A DNA stretch of 64,000 bases from Paralvinella palmiformis (GCA_025642065.1 JAODUP010000904.1:88802-152801); one strand, 5' to 3'; positions 11,771 to 49,090 are shown, numbered from the stretch's first letter. The notes: generated by a model from the letters alone, not told the origin. A program made the numbers and translations.

Positions 11771-12600
11771 CGAGAATTCAGCTCTACATGCAATTTTCGA
11801 GCAGCTGCTCGTTTGTATGAACAAAGTGTGTAAATTGACTATATTTATTTTGTTATTTTGTGATAAAGTGTGGGTATATATAATGCAAATGTGTATATAA
11901 TAGGAATATAATACGTATATGCATAGGGCATAATATGTATATGTGGATATAATGTTTATATGTTGATATTCAAATTATGCAAATTATGTGATGGAGAACT
12001 ATATGTGCATGCATTTATATCATTTTATTTAAATCACTGCAAAAAAATCATGCATTTCGATATAAATGTTTTAAAAGTTTGTTTCATTTAATTTTTATGA
12101 TTATTGTATTTATTTATATATTTTTTTTTTTTAAAGATGTGATTTACCAATTAAGTTGCAGTACACATATTTTACAGATTTCAAAACCATGTAGTCTAAT
12201 AAGTCATACTGATCAGTGAGAATTTCCCCCAAATCCATAGTTCGAATGATCCTGGGAGATCAACACAATAGAAGGTATTAAATGAAGCCACTCTGCTTCA
12301 ATGTTGTTCTAGAGTCAGATCTAAAAGATGTGACTTGAAGTCACTGACTTCAAGCGCCAAATCACCTTACATAGTCATCCTGGCTAAACACCAGGTAAAT
12401 AAACAATAAATCAATAATCCCCCAAATGCATAGAAAAGATGTGGCTTCACGTGTAAGATAATATGACATGTGAAGTCAAATTTTGCATGCAAGGGATTAC
12501 CGAGTTAATGTTTCAGTACTTGGTGTCTAGCCAGCAAGGGTATATAAGGTGAGCATTCGCTGGAACCCACTTTCCGATTGTCTGAAATCGTACTTGGACG
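11771..12600. other. No recognisable gene
   Basis: AT-rich spacer, including a short palindrome GAGCAGCTGCTC near 11798..11810. Nothing else supported. Confidence 0.4.
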
Positions 12601-12619
12601 AAATTGGAAAGAACGTTGC

Positions 12620-13192
12620 CACAAAAGTAACTTTGCTGTGAAACAAATGCGGATCATTATCTACAGCGAATGAAACCCATTGTTATAGCCTTCGACAGAG
12701 TGCAGAGTGACAGTTTCGAGATTAGTGATGGGGTCCATGTGTGGTAGAAACTTCAGGATGATTTGAAAGAATCAAACAGTGATGAAGAAGTTGGTGAGCC
12801 GCACCAAACAAGTTCTGACACCTGCTCACTTCCTGGCAAACATTCTAGATCCAAAGTACTAAGGCAAGTATCTGTCAGATGAGGAAGTAGACACAGAACT
12901 GGCCTTGCAGTGAGCGTTACGTAACATATCTACCATCTGTGATCAACATGAGAGCACAGACAGGGCCGGTCAAACCGTACGGGTTCAAGGAAGACACGGT
13001 CGCCTCGGAATCCTCCCACACAGGGTGGCAATCACAGGCAAGTCGCCTAAGTGATGACATACTGCTTGTATGCAAATCACTACTAACTGCAGTTCGAACT
13101 TGTATAGCCGAAAATACGAAACTGACTCGGCACCGAAAAAGCAGGGAAACTTTATGTCTTTATGTACAAATTGTTGAACAGTAACAAGCAAT
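12620..13192 (+). pseudogene. C-terminal relic of a hAT-like transposase / DUF659-type gene
   Basis: Split over frames one can read MKPIVIAFDRVQSDSFEIS near 12670..12730, KLQDDLKESNSDEEV, then RTKQVLTPAHFLANILDPKY with KYLSDEEVDTELAL near 12800..12915, and finally LGTEKAGKLYVFMYK near 13125..13170. The TPAHFLANxLxPKY and LRNRLGxEKAGKL blocks are typical of hAT-derived multi-copy proteins. Stops and frameshifts break the reading frame, and the region between the last two blocks (12915..13120) is unreadable. Confidence 0.6.
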
Positions 13193-13199
13193 GTTTGTT

Positions 13200-14431
13200 G
13201 ACACTTAAGACATGTTATGCAGTTTGCTTACCTATAAAACTTGGCATGCTGTTTTGGACATTGGCAAGTAAACACATAAGGACATACCGTTTGTGACAAT
13301 GAGTATACATTGTTTCTGTTTAATAAAAGTATTTAAATACTATTTTGTTGCCTCATTTCAAGACGTTCGAGGTATTTCCTCTCAGAATACACTGAAGCTT
13401 CCAAATTGTTTATATTATAGGGTGCAAGCATTCAATTCAGAAGTTCCAAATGAACGTAAAAACTAAAAAAAAAATCTGATTAAAATTTTGTAAATACTAT
13501 TTAAAAAAAATGTAAATCCCAATTTTTATTATTTTTAAATCATGATTTTTTCAACTCTGGTACATATATCAATTGTAATTAAAGACACATTCACTGGAAC
13601 TAAGAATCTCCCCTTATGTTTTTACACTCGAGTCTCTTCCCATTCATCTTTCTGATCAAGGGATCATCATAATTGCAATTGTTGATGACAATAAAGAGAA
13701 TAGTTACCAAAGGAAAAAAATTGGAAAAAGAAGCCACTGATTAAAGAAGTCATAATATATACATGTAGATAACTATTTCTTGAGATGACAGACGAGTAAT
13801 GAATAAAGAGAACACTTAGCAAGCAGATCTCGGATGATAGTTTTGAGTAATTAAGAAACTGAATCCCTACAAATAGTGCTGATAACTATCTGTGCATATC
13901 ATAAAACTATTTGGACAACCATGGAGATAATAACAAATAACAGAGGTGGTGTAAAAGTGTTCAAACCGGAGGGAATGTTCCCAGAGTAGAGGTTCGATGG
14001 TGTAAAGGGGTAAAAGACCGGAGGGGGTATAGACTGGATCCCAGTAATAACGATCCAGGCCAACCCCCCAACCCCTGCACATTTGCCCCGTTGCTTATTC
14101 AGAATCCGGTCATTTGGCCCTCCGCTCAATGTTTCTGCTGTAGATGGAACTCTGCGACTCAGTGACATTGGTAATCCCCCCCCCCCCCCAAGAAGCGAGT
14201 ACGTCGTCACAGTAAACATATACCATTATTGTTATTTCACACTAAAAAAGTAAATGTCCAGCAACACTACACGTCTATGAAGTCCAGCTCTGGTGTCTCT
14301 ATGTGTAGATGTCGTTGAACAAATACCAGCTTGTTTAATTGTATTTCAAATTGATAATTCGAATCTAACATTGCTGGCCAGCACACATCGCCTGATATCC
14401 ATTAGATCATTTCTTAAATAAGTCAGCTGTT
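13200..14431. other. No recognisable gene; contains a 14-base C run
   Basis: The run of C at 14176..14189 is the only landmark. The minus-strand ORFs across 13867..14219 show no family motif and I regard them as chance. Confidence 0.4.
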
Positions 14432-14562
14432 CGGCGTTGGCATATCTGAAAGTTGTTTCATCTTTGACTTCGCTTCATTACCTTCGGAGGTCGTTCGGCC
14501 CATTTAGCCTACCCTGTGCACAAAAATGGCCGTAAAACATCAATCATCATCATCATCATCAT
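14432..14562 (+). mobile_element. SINE family 1, 5'-truncated copy
   Basis: Body and tail of the tRNA-headed SINE described at 16345: GGCATATCTGAAAGTTGTTT, then GGCCCATTTAGCCTAC, then GGCCGTAAAACATC and an (ATC)n tail. The tRNA-like head is missing. Confidence 0.75.
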
Positions 14563-14639
14563 CAAAGAGACCTGACAATGTCAAACTTTATTCACTACAA
14601 GCTGGTAAATATAGAGTTTGTATAATATATTGCTCTAGA

Positions 14640-14880
14640 TACAGCAACTGATAAATAGCTATAAATAGGGCTACTTAGGTAATCAACATAACGGAAGTAA
14701 ACACCAGGTGGCTGTGCCCAATAGGCGACAGCCAGGGGTCTCTACACCAAATTTCAATTAGACATTAACATAAAGATTCTCACTTGGTCTGACTTGGGTG
14801 TTTTACTCCCAGGCACTATGGCCGTAGGTGATTCGCTTTTTGTTGCTTGGCGGCTTAGGGACTGGTGAGACATTATACAC
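14640..14880 (+). repeat. Dispersed repeat block F (copy 1)
   Basis: Matches 63846..64000: both carry GATACAGCAA, AGCTATAAATAGGGCT (TATA-like), CTGACTTGGGTGTT, and GTAGGTGATTCGCTTTTTGT, ending in GGCGGCTTAGGGACTGG. The copy at the right edge follows a Penelope-like RT fragment. No coding content. Confidence 0.6.
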
Positions 14881-15292
14881 ATGTCTCAGCATTAAAAGTC
14901 GTAACTCTGGATTCAATCCCCCTCTGAAGAATCGTCCAGAGTTTGAATTCACGTTTCGAGATTCTCTGTGCCAGCTAGTGCCTTATTCCACACGGTCAAC
15001 ACCCCCACCCCGCACACACATACACAGAATAACATGTTAAATACCAGTGTACCGATTACACAATGAAACAGGTGTGACAAACAATAACATCGTGTCCAAC
15101 GGACGACAGCAGCTCTGACTACGAAAATGTACCCCTTCGTAAAATATTACATCAAAAACTCATATGATGAATGGCATATGTTAAAGTGTAAGCTGAGGTA
15201 TTTCTGTCTATCTGGCTGACGTCAATGTGTAGGTTCTGTGTGTGCATGTATCACCATCAGCCAGCAACGCGGACATCAAAAAGGAAAACAAA

Positions 15293-15296
<4 letters not shown>

Positions 15297-15329
<33 letters not shown>
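15297..15329. repeat. (AT)n microsatellite
   Basis: Sixteen or so uninterrupted AT units. The flanking 14881..15437 shows no gene. Confidence 0.95.
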
Positions 15330-15332
<3 letters not shown>

Positions 15333-15437
15333 GTAAGTTGTACTTTTCTCAAGCCTGACTAGCTCGAGGAAAACAATCTGGACAAAAAGAGTTGCTGCAT
15401 GTTACTCGGCTTTGATAAGAACTAAAAATATTTGCCT

Positions 15438-16329
15438 TCATAAGATTTTTGAAGGAGACATGTTCTGAGGCAGTGTATGAAACCGTTTGTTCCATATTTT
15501 GGGAATAGCATACAGCGGCAATTTATTGGCAAAGTGGGTTTTGCACCTGCATGGTTTCACACAAGAGGTCTGATTGCCTATAGTTGCTCGCGAGTTGGGA
15601 ATGTCATGGTTAAATCTGAACATTTGCTCAGAATTTTGCTTTACTGATGGTCCGAATTGCGCGTTTCTGAAGTAACGCTGTACGGTGTAGTGTTTTGAGA
15701 TTATGATTTCCCCATGCCAATATTCCACAATACATATGAGAATGTACCTGTGAAAAATACAAGTTCTCAAGCAGACCTTTGGTAATATGTTTTTTACTTG
15801 TTTGATTGAGAACAAGGCGCTGGATATTCGCTTGTTTACATGGGCGATATGATATTTCCAACTAAGATTTTCATCTATGAAGATGCCCAAGAATTTTACT
15901 GATTTTTCTTCGCAATCGTTCCCTATTATTTTTAATATATTATTATTAATTGCAACACTTAACCTTGTGAAATTGCATTGTTGTTGATGGGGTCTAATAA
16001 CGATATAATTAGTTTTTGTTTGATTTAGAGATAATCTGTTTGCGCAAAACCAATGGAACAATTGGTTAACTGTTTCATTTGCTTCCAGAAATAACGCTTG
16101 TAAGTTGGAGTTCGACATGCACAGTGTGCATGGTGTCATCAGCAAATGACAATATATTACCATTACATGAATTTGGTATATCGTTCACATAAATGAGATA
16201 CAACAAAGGACCGAGAATAGAGCCTTGAGGGACACCATATTGTATATTGAGAAGGTTGGAGCTAAGACCATCAGTGTCTACAAATTGACTTCTATTTGAT
16301 AAGTAACTATTAAACCAATCATTAGCATT
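15438..16329 (-). pseudogene. LINE reverse transcriptase relic, 3' part
   Basis: Minus strand: NDWFNSYLSNRSQFVD, then YGVPQGSILGPLLYLIYVND and LSFADDT (16328..16140), RT palm motifs including the catalytic F-A-D-D. After a frameshift, LFHWFCANRLSLNQTKTNYI and VKFLGIFIDENLSWKYHI follow, then a C-terminal region ending near 15438 with LPLYAIPKIWNKRF. At least two frameshifts are present. It is split from its 5' part (16539..16740) by the SINE at 16345..16523. Confidence 0.85.
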
Positions 16330-16344
16330 TCCACGTATTCCATA
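16330..16344 (+). repeat. Target site duplication, left copy
   Basis: TCCACGTATTCCATA, identical to 16524..16538. The two copies bracket a SINE. Confidence 0.9.
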
Positions 16345-16523
16345 CCGTGGTCTAGCGGTAGCGTGTTGGGCCACATATCAATACCACCTGGGTTCCAATC
16401 TCAGAGTTGGCATATCTGAAAGGTTGTTTCATCTTTGACTTCGCCTCATTACCTTTGGAGGTCGCTCGGCCCATTTAGCCTACAATACGCACAAAAGTGG
16501 TAAAACATCAATCATGATCATCA
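16345..16523 (+). mobile_element. SINE family 1, full-length copy with 15-bp target duplication
   Basis: 179 bp. The head is tRNA-like: CCGTGGTCTAGCGGTAGCGT carries an A-box-like TGGTCTAGCGG, and GGGTTCCAATCTC is a decayed B box (other copies have GAGTTCGAATCTC). The body has GGCATATCTGAAAGGTTGTT and GGAGGTCGCTCGGCCCATTT; the tail is AAAACATCAATCATGATCAT. It sits inside the LINE reverse transcriptase ORF, interrupting the codons for a GIRGNAN-type segment, and the 15-bp duplications show insertion by target-primed reverse transcription. Confidence 0.92.
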
Positions 16524-16538
16524 TCCACGTATTCCATA

Positions 16539-16740
16539 AGTGTTTAGCTTATTTAAAAGTATTTCATGGCTGATGACGTCAAAAGCTTTGGACAGATCAC
16601 AAAAGATAGCCAGAGTAATTTCGGGTCTTGGCTTATTATTAGATTCGGCACAATAATTTAGAAGCTGAATGATTGGGTGTATAGTGGAATGCTTGGGGCG
16701 AAAGCCGTATTGGTGCTATTCGCCTATTGGTGGTCGAAAC
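16539..16740 (-). pseudogene. LINE reverse transcriptase relic, 5' part
   Basis: Minus strand: [20 protein letters not shown] followed by [20 protein letters not shown] and NTYGIRG up to the SINE insertion. This is the RT block preceding the GxPQGSxLGP motif. The frame resumes on the other side of the SINE. Confidence 0.75.
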
Positions 16741-17043
16741 TATAGTCGTATAGACGGGTTTACCTCACAAATTATATGATGAATGTTATATCTTAGAGTG
16801 TAAGCGGGTGTATTTAATTACCACGGCATATACATGTCAAATCCACTCAATAATATTATAATGAATAGAATGGCAGTACTTCACAATATCTAATAAGCAG
16901 AATAACTAATGAAAATATAAATATCATGTCCACTCGACATATTCCAAGGAGACCCAGCGATGCATTGCAACCTGAACCTGTCAAGTGTAGATTTAGATAT
17001 ATTTGTTTTTTACTGAATTATTGAATCTAGCGCGAATAAAACG

Positions 17044-42322
<25,279 letters not shown>

Positions 42323-42451
42323 GTAAACGAAACCGACTTAATGTACTTAAAGGAACTTTCTGATAAAGTGGTAATGTGACTGAACAAAAGCCTACGTTTT
42401 AAAACATCGATAGGAATGAAAAATATGAAGCTTTTTTATTAATATTGATAA

Positions 42452-42462
42452 AATAAAATAAA
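42452..42462 (+). terminator. Overlapping AATAAA polyadenylation signals of the GLB1L gene
   Basis: AATAAAATAAA lies 130 bp after the stop codon, giving a plausible 3' UTR of about 150 nt. Confidence 0.6.
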
Positions 42463-44179
42463 TCACGTTTCAATTATAGTTGTTTGTAAAACAATATTTG
42501 TAATATTTATCGTTTTACTGTAATATAGCTTAACCTAATACAAGACCATAATTAGCAATAAGTAAGTTTCCCCCCAAACATGTGATAATCTAAAAATGGA
42601 TGGTAAAGGGACCAGAATCTTACAAGGGAAAATATTTTAAGAAAGGAAACCAGAAATCTGGGTTGTACAAATGCTGAAGCTGAGCATCAAGCAGTGGCCT
42701 ATGCCATGAGTAATAACAGGTGTTATTACTCTAAAAGTGAAACAAAACATTCCATATAACGTAGTAAATAAACACAGTTTATATATTGTTAAGAACAGTA
42801 ACTTGTTTTTTATCACCAGTTCATTGTGATATTATGGTTATGATTGTCAAATAAGGACAAACGATTGTAGGGTTGTACGTTTAGTATCCTCATTAGAATC
42901 TTTCTCCGATCCCTTATCGTTGTTTTCCTAGCAATAACAGGGCGTTCTGATGGGGATATATTTTGCTGCGATTTTCTCGACAGAACGCATTCGCATCCTC
43001 AATCGTTATATTCATTTACACGTTCGATAATGATGCAGGAATGTGTGTTCGTTATGATGTTGTTAAGATCGTTATTATGTGTATGAAAAATATACAAATT
43101 ATTTTCATTATGTTATGAAAGTATAATTGATAAATGCTATTTTGTTTGGTGTTTTCTTAGTAAAGGTTTTTTAATGAAGCAGTGTTATTCTTACTATATT
43201 AATTGAGGCAAAAGGCTGAAAAATAATATACTATGTTTGTTTTATGGAAGAATGTATCGTAAATATCTAGCATGAACAAAGTCTCTTAAAATACACCCAA
43301 CTTTTGACGATGTGTGATTTAATATATACAATGCTGTCCACCAGAGTGAATTCGAGTGTACATGCTGCATATCCCTTATACATAGTTTAAATCGGTGTTC
43401 GCGCATATCTCCTAAGACGGGTGCGTATACACCATAACTAAATGTCTCCAGCTTTATTTAACATCCAGCTGCAGATTTTCCCAGTTTCTCCTGCATGTTA
43501 TACACCAAAACCTGGTTTTCCCAGACAATTTCTCGTCAAAAGAGGCTGTGTTTTATACACGAATGCGCGCGATACAAGGAATAATATGAATATATATATA
43601 TACAAGGAATAATACGATATATATATATATATATATATGCTGAATAAAAAAAACAAGTGTTTTTAATATAACAGGTAATCACTACCCACTAGAGTCCATT
43701 CACCACTTACAGAAATGACAAAGTGGTCAAATGAATGCAGATAATGCCAATTATGGTTCTAGGTGCCCCCAGCTTTAATGGGTTCGCTCTAAAACCCTTG
43801 AATTTGGAAATGTTGTTCAAGGGTATCCAAAACCCTTGAATATCGTCCATTTCAGAAATAAACTCTTGAAAAGTTGGTTGTTCCTGAATTTTGATAATAA
43901 ACCTATGTGCCAATTTACATATCGAACGTAATTATATAATTTGTAATTAAGTAATTTCGTATTCGTTTCGGTTGTCTTCAGAAAAGGTTGGATATTTTTA
44001 TAGTATCCGCCAGATAATCACGGGATAGTTCAAGCGGGAAATTGATTTTGATTCGATTTGTTCACGCGGCGGAAAAAACGTAGTGAGGAAAAAGATCCCG
44101 CCGTTGCTATGTTGCGGGTCAGCCGCCATTTTGCACGAAACACGAGTTCGGTAAGCCTTACAAAGTAATGTGATAAACG
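42463..44179. other. No recognisable gene
   Basis: AT-rich; contains (AT)n at 43588..43639 split by a short spacer, and the repeated motif around 43748..43785. ORFs here show no family motif. Confidence 0.4.
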
Positions 44180-46350
44180 ATGTCCGCAACAAAAAGTGCA
44201 AATATAGGGAGGAATGGCTAAAAGTCGCCGAAGACAAGGAGTGGGGATGCGGTGATCAAACGGGCAACAATCGCCTGGCGCGATGCAAATATTGCGAAAA
44301 ATTTCCGCAACGGCGTCCGGTTTAATTTGGATAGAACATCAAAAGCGCAACCTGCACGAAAAGTATGGCCACAAATATGCTTCCCGAGGCTGCTGGAGAT
44401 GTGGCAAAAACGAGATATTCCATTGTCACACACAAAGGCCGCTGGGGTTGTATCACAGGCAGTTACCGATCCTCTATTCACAGCCCGTTTGAACTGTTTC
44501 ACGTCTCTGGTCAAAGATATTACGCCATTCCTTGTCCAATATCAAACTGATCGCCACATGTTGCCATTTCTTGCCTCCGACCTGAATCACATGACCAAGG
44601 GTCTACTTTATCGATTAACGGAGCGTGACATTGTAGATGGGACTAGTTCCGCCAGCCTATCTGAGCTCAGTTTGTCTGGTACAGCTCCGATAAAGAAAAC
44701 ATTAGGCTCACCGCTGATGCCGAGTTGAGGCTCCTCCAGCGATCTACAAATTGAAACGAGACTGACAGAAACGCATAGGCTTTACGTGTTGAGCGTCGTA
44801 CCTTTATGCGTGAACTCTTAGTTTGTATTACGCTGAAGCCACCATCAAAGCACAACATTGCACGAAACATATCATGCATAGGTCCCTGTATCATGGCAGT
44901 GAAGTAGGACAGCTGTGTCTCAAATTCAAGAAAGTACTACATATATTGGCGAGCTATGGCAAGCTCAACAGCAACAACTTATAGAATTCTAGGCCCGCCG
45001 CCCCTACGTAATAGCTATATTTCGGACGGCAGCAATCCTACTATTTCATTTGCGCGTTCGTTCACACACAGAAGATGGAAGACTCCATATGTTTTGCTGC
45101 TACGTCTTGCAGAGTTTATTTTAACCATATCATAAGTCTATCTATCTTATATAGCCATTCCCGGACCAGAGACCCAGCGCGATACTTGCAGCCAGGCATC
45201 AGTTAGCTGATCGTATCAGTACTTAATTGATAACTCTAAAATAATTTGTTTCTAATTAGCTTAGTGTTATCTTTTCATATTGGTGCATGTCCACTTATAT
45301 AAATCTAACCCTATCTCGTTTGGATTTCATGTCGCCGTTTTACCGTTTATTAATTATTCCCATCAATCTGACACTATCTTTTCAAGTCGTTGTTTTTCAA
45401 TCAATGTCAGATTTATTAGTTCTAAATAATATGCCTGCCGCTTGCTGTATCAAGTTGCGTGTGTTTCCGGGAACTGTGTGAAGCCTATCTATCAACGGTT
45501 CACTGAATACTAACGACTTGGCAATAGCCGAGGCTTACAATAAACCGGACAAATCGGTATAGTTTACAAAATGTGATGGCATTCTTCAACAATTTTCTGA
45601 TGTTTTCGTGCATGTCGTTCTTCCAAACAAGGACACATTTTATGCAATTTGATCCCTTTGAGGCGGGACAGAGGTTCGACTCTATGTGTGTGTAGTTTGG
45701 GGATTTACCCACACGCTGTCGCTGACTGAGCCACGCCTTGAAGGTTCGACTAGTTGCTAAGGAAACATATGGACAAACCAGAGTTCTCTGACTTGTGGTG
45801 TGTTGTTGGTCAGCTGTTGCTATTAACACATGGCCAGACCAGTATTGGAAGAGGGTTCTTTTGTGAATAAACAGATGTTCATTGCATAGACGATCGTCCA
45901 TAAACACATCAATTCGTTGGTGGGATGACGTGTGTTGACCTCACAAAATGTTCATTGCGCAGACGATCGTCCATAAACACATCAATTCGTTGGTGGGATG
46001 ACGTGTGTTGACATCACAAAAGCACCGATGACATCTTGTCAGGCATCACGCAGCCGTTATTAGATTTTCTTGGATGAACAGAAACCTTAACGGCTGTCTG
46101 AAGCGGAATTCTTCTAATTGAAGTGTATCATCACGGAAATGACCCAAGAGCCAAAAGACAGCACGTGCTGATTGACATCTCCGAACTAGACAAATGAGCA
46201 AACGACTTCTCCATAGATGCTGAGAAGAAACGGAACTTCATTGCCAAAAGTAATGCGCTGGGGAGATCAGCAAACAAAAAACGCGAAAAACCCGAGGAGG
46301 TGTTCCATCAGATTGAAGTCAAACATGCCATTCTGAAAGCGCTGTAGACT
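44180..46350 (+). pseudogene. Decayed BED-finger/hAT-like multi-copy gene
   Basis: The longest piece is 44252..44728 (158 codons): ARKVWPQI, then KAAGVVSQAVTDPLFTARLN, FTSLVKDITPFLVQYQTDRH and MLPFLASDLNHMTKGLLYR. This matches a large family of uncharacterised invertebrate proteins with the order VWP, then DPLxxAKLxFF, then PFLxxYQTDxPMxPFM. Upstream, frameshifted RCKYCEK and HQKRNLHEKYGH suggest a BED-type zinc finger. Downstream, FMRELLVCITLKP near 44806 and AEKKRNFIAKSNALGRSANK near 46221..46280 match the family's later segments. Stops and shifts, plus a 73-bp tandem duplication (45875..46020), show it is dead. Family role unknown; transposase ancestry is inferred. Confidence 0.5.
45875..46020 (+). 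repeat. 73-bp tandem duplication
   Basis: Units start ATGTTCATTGC at 45875 and 45948 and include GACGATCGTCCATAAACACA and GGTGGGATGACGTGTGTTGA; only about two bases differ, so it is recent. Confidence 0.95.
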
Positions 46351-46380
46351 GAAGTAATTGATTAGGTGTAGAAGTATAGA

Positions 46381-47050
46381 AGTGGAGATATTGTAGATAC
46401 TGTTAAATGATTGTTGATCATTCGTGTATTGCTAGTAGACACGCTCACAGGCAAGACTACAAAATAGAACTATATCAAATAAGTAACATGCTGGGGGGAA
46501 ACCAACGTGGATTTACATCGAATCTCTAATTGTCATTTGAATCTTTGGTGTATTGGTATAATGCTTCACGATTGTTGTACCTTTGTAGTTTGGTTGATTG
46601 ATTTGAATATGCTGTATGATCAAATGAATGGGTAGGGTAATATATTAATTTAGTTAAATGTCTGCACAAGGATGCATTAACAGTTTAAAAAAAATTGGCT
46701 TCTTAAACGTTCAAATGCCGTTTTAGCATTTTTGGAAACTGGTAGGTTTTTTACTTGCTATGAGCTCATTGATTTGTTGTCTAAGTAGACCTGGTCTCGT
46801 AAACATATGGACTGATCATTAAAAACCCATTAATTTAGTTGTTGGTGGTTTGTGTGAACTCTGGTTAAAATAATGTTCTGTCAGGTTTCCATCGCATTCT
46901 GCTTGTGTAAATCGACTGGCATATTCTAGATTTAGCTCCATCTTTAATTAGCTGACGTTTAAGGTAAAACAATTTTGATAGCTTTTTTGTTTACTCAAAT
47001 TTGACGACCTAAAGAAACATCTAAAAACCCGATGTAACACCCAAACAAAC
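46381..47050. other. No recognisable gene
   Basis: AT-rich spacer before the MITE at 47055. Confidence 0.4.
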
Positions 47051-47054
47051 TTAA

Positions 47055-47692
47055 AGGGATAGTCCACTATCAGAAAATAATTTGAGGACTAATACAACTA
47101 TACTCACAAATATCATAAATAATGCCAAAATGTGTAAACGGTCACCCACATATTAAATAATCCAGTTTAAAGTGCTGATTAATGGCCTGTGGGCGCCGCC
47201 ATTTTGAAGCTAGACAGAGACCGGAAGCTCTTGAATGCTGACGTCACTTCAACGCATCCGGTTGACCTGAAGTCTGTAGAGCCCATACAAAAGCATGTAA
47301 ACAAGTGTGAGCAAAGAATTATTTCAGATCATAACACAACTGGGTTGTTAAAATTGGGTCATGAATGACATACAACCATATCAGTTTGAGCCAGAAGGAA
47401 CCTGCCAAGAGGAAGATTATTCAAAATGGCTCAGATATTAACGCCCAAGAGAAACTATAATCCGCGTCTGTATAGAGATCGCCGATGTGGCGTCAGAGAA
47501 TTTCAGTTTGCTCCTTCCCGCCTTCGAATCTGGCTTCCGGTGCAACTGTAATGGCGGTCCTCCAGTGATTTGGATTATGTCCTTATATCTATGATATCAG
47601 GTATATTTCGTGATTATTATTGTGGAATTTTTGGTTACTGTTTTAAGCATTATATATTTAAAACATATATTTTCTGAGGGTGGACTGTCCCT
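47055..47692. mobile_element. 638-bp TTAA-flanked MITE, Kolobok-like
   Basis: Inverted ends AGGGATAGTCCAC and GTGGACTGTCCCT, extended inward by TCAGAAAATA and TATTTTCTGA. TTAA duplications lie at 47051..47054 and 47693..47696. TTAA targets are used by piggyBac and Kolobok; ends beginning AGGG fit Kolobok better than piggyBac (CCC). The interior is non-coding. Confidence 0.75.
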
Positions 47693-47696
47693 TTAA

Positions 47697-49090
47697 AGGA
47701 GATTCCTTCATAACTAGGAATCGATGTATTCTGTGTGAGTTCAATGTGATTCTGTGGCTCCACTCTTAACCAAACAATTTGGGTTTAGAGACTTCCACTG
47801 GCCGATGAAAAACTAAATAAACCACAGAAAACATTTAGTATGTCTTGTAAAACACTAAAGGATGATAACATTCTATGGCCATTTGTCGCGTGAGTGTTCA
47901 GTGGCTGAAGCACTATCCCTACCTATAGTCAATTCTTGAAGTCCTGGAAATCCTGGAAAATATCAAATTCATTTTCAAGGTTCTGGAAATATCTTTGAAT
48001 TTCGCAAAATCAGGAAATGCTCTGGAAATGTGCTGGAAAAGTATTGCCCGTGAAAGAATACACTTAGAATAAATAAGCCCGTGAATAAATATTACGCCTG
48101 TAGCAGAAAGCTTCTATTGTAGAAGAAAAGATTATAGGTAAATACTCTTGATATCCCATGTTAGTTTAAAATTAATTAAAAGTGGGTGATTCAGATAGGT
48201 AGAAGGGATGAGGAGAGGAGGATGCTTTACCATAAAAATGTCAATAAATATGATATCCTTTTTCTCATGTATCTTGATTTATAACCTATATATCTTGTAT
48301 ATTTTGTGCTGGAAAACAGTAAATTGTCCTGGAAAAGTGCTGGAAAATAATATTTCTTTGCCTGTGGCAACCATGTCTTGATTATAAGTGTTCAGCTCCG
48401 ACACAGAAACCTTCTCATTCATTTACACTCACTGAACAACTCACCCACGTACTCACTAATATTTATCTTTTTGTTTAATAGTTTGACCACGTGAAATTAT
48501 ATACAGTTATATCTTTGCCTAGTAAATGCTATGTTTTAGATGGATGAATCCTAATCAATAGAAACTTGCCAGTGATCGACCTATGTGTTCATTAGTGGAT
48601 AGCATACTTTTAATTATGCTAGAAGACATATTATTTGACAAACATTTTTCGAAACCACTTTTATTATTAACATTTGTCGCCTGGTACAAAGTTTATACTT
48701 ATGTTACATAAATACCATTACTAATATTACACATACAATGTCTGATTATAATTGTGCGCAAGAAAACTATTGTACACACAGGTTCCATTATATGAGTACT
48801 TATATATTAGAGCATATGAATTAATGGATTTGCATTCGCCATTTTTCTAAATCTTGTTCTTTTAATTGCATTGAAAAGTAATTTGACCACCACTTTTCGC
48901 TCTTTATTTAATTGAAACAGGACTCTTTTACATGTGATGGTGTCAAATATTAACACGCGACAAAATGTATTTTCCCTTAGAGAATTTCTAGTGAACAATT
49001 TTCATTGGGAAGGAAGCACTCCACACTAATCTTAATGTAATTCGCTGAAAGCATTCTGGGTAGCCAATGAGACCTTACTGTGCAGCAATT
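47697..49090. other. No recognisable gene
   Basis: Contains repeated CTGGAAA words at 47940..48040 and 48310..48350 (words such as GTGCTGGAAAAGTATT), a low-complexity pattern. Nothing else supported. Confidence 0.35.

Noticed and set aside
13867..14219. Minus-strand ORFs of 71 and 106 codons
   Set aside because: They include translation of the 14-base C run and have no recognisable motif or splice context.
16345..16420. tRNA gene
   Set aside because: A- and B-box-like motifs are present but no cloverleaf can be folded, and the segment belongs to a dispersed SINE with target duplications.
45500..45907. 135-codon minus-strand ORF
   Set aside because: It runs antisense through the decayed BED/hAT-like gene and lacks any family motif.
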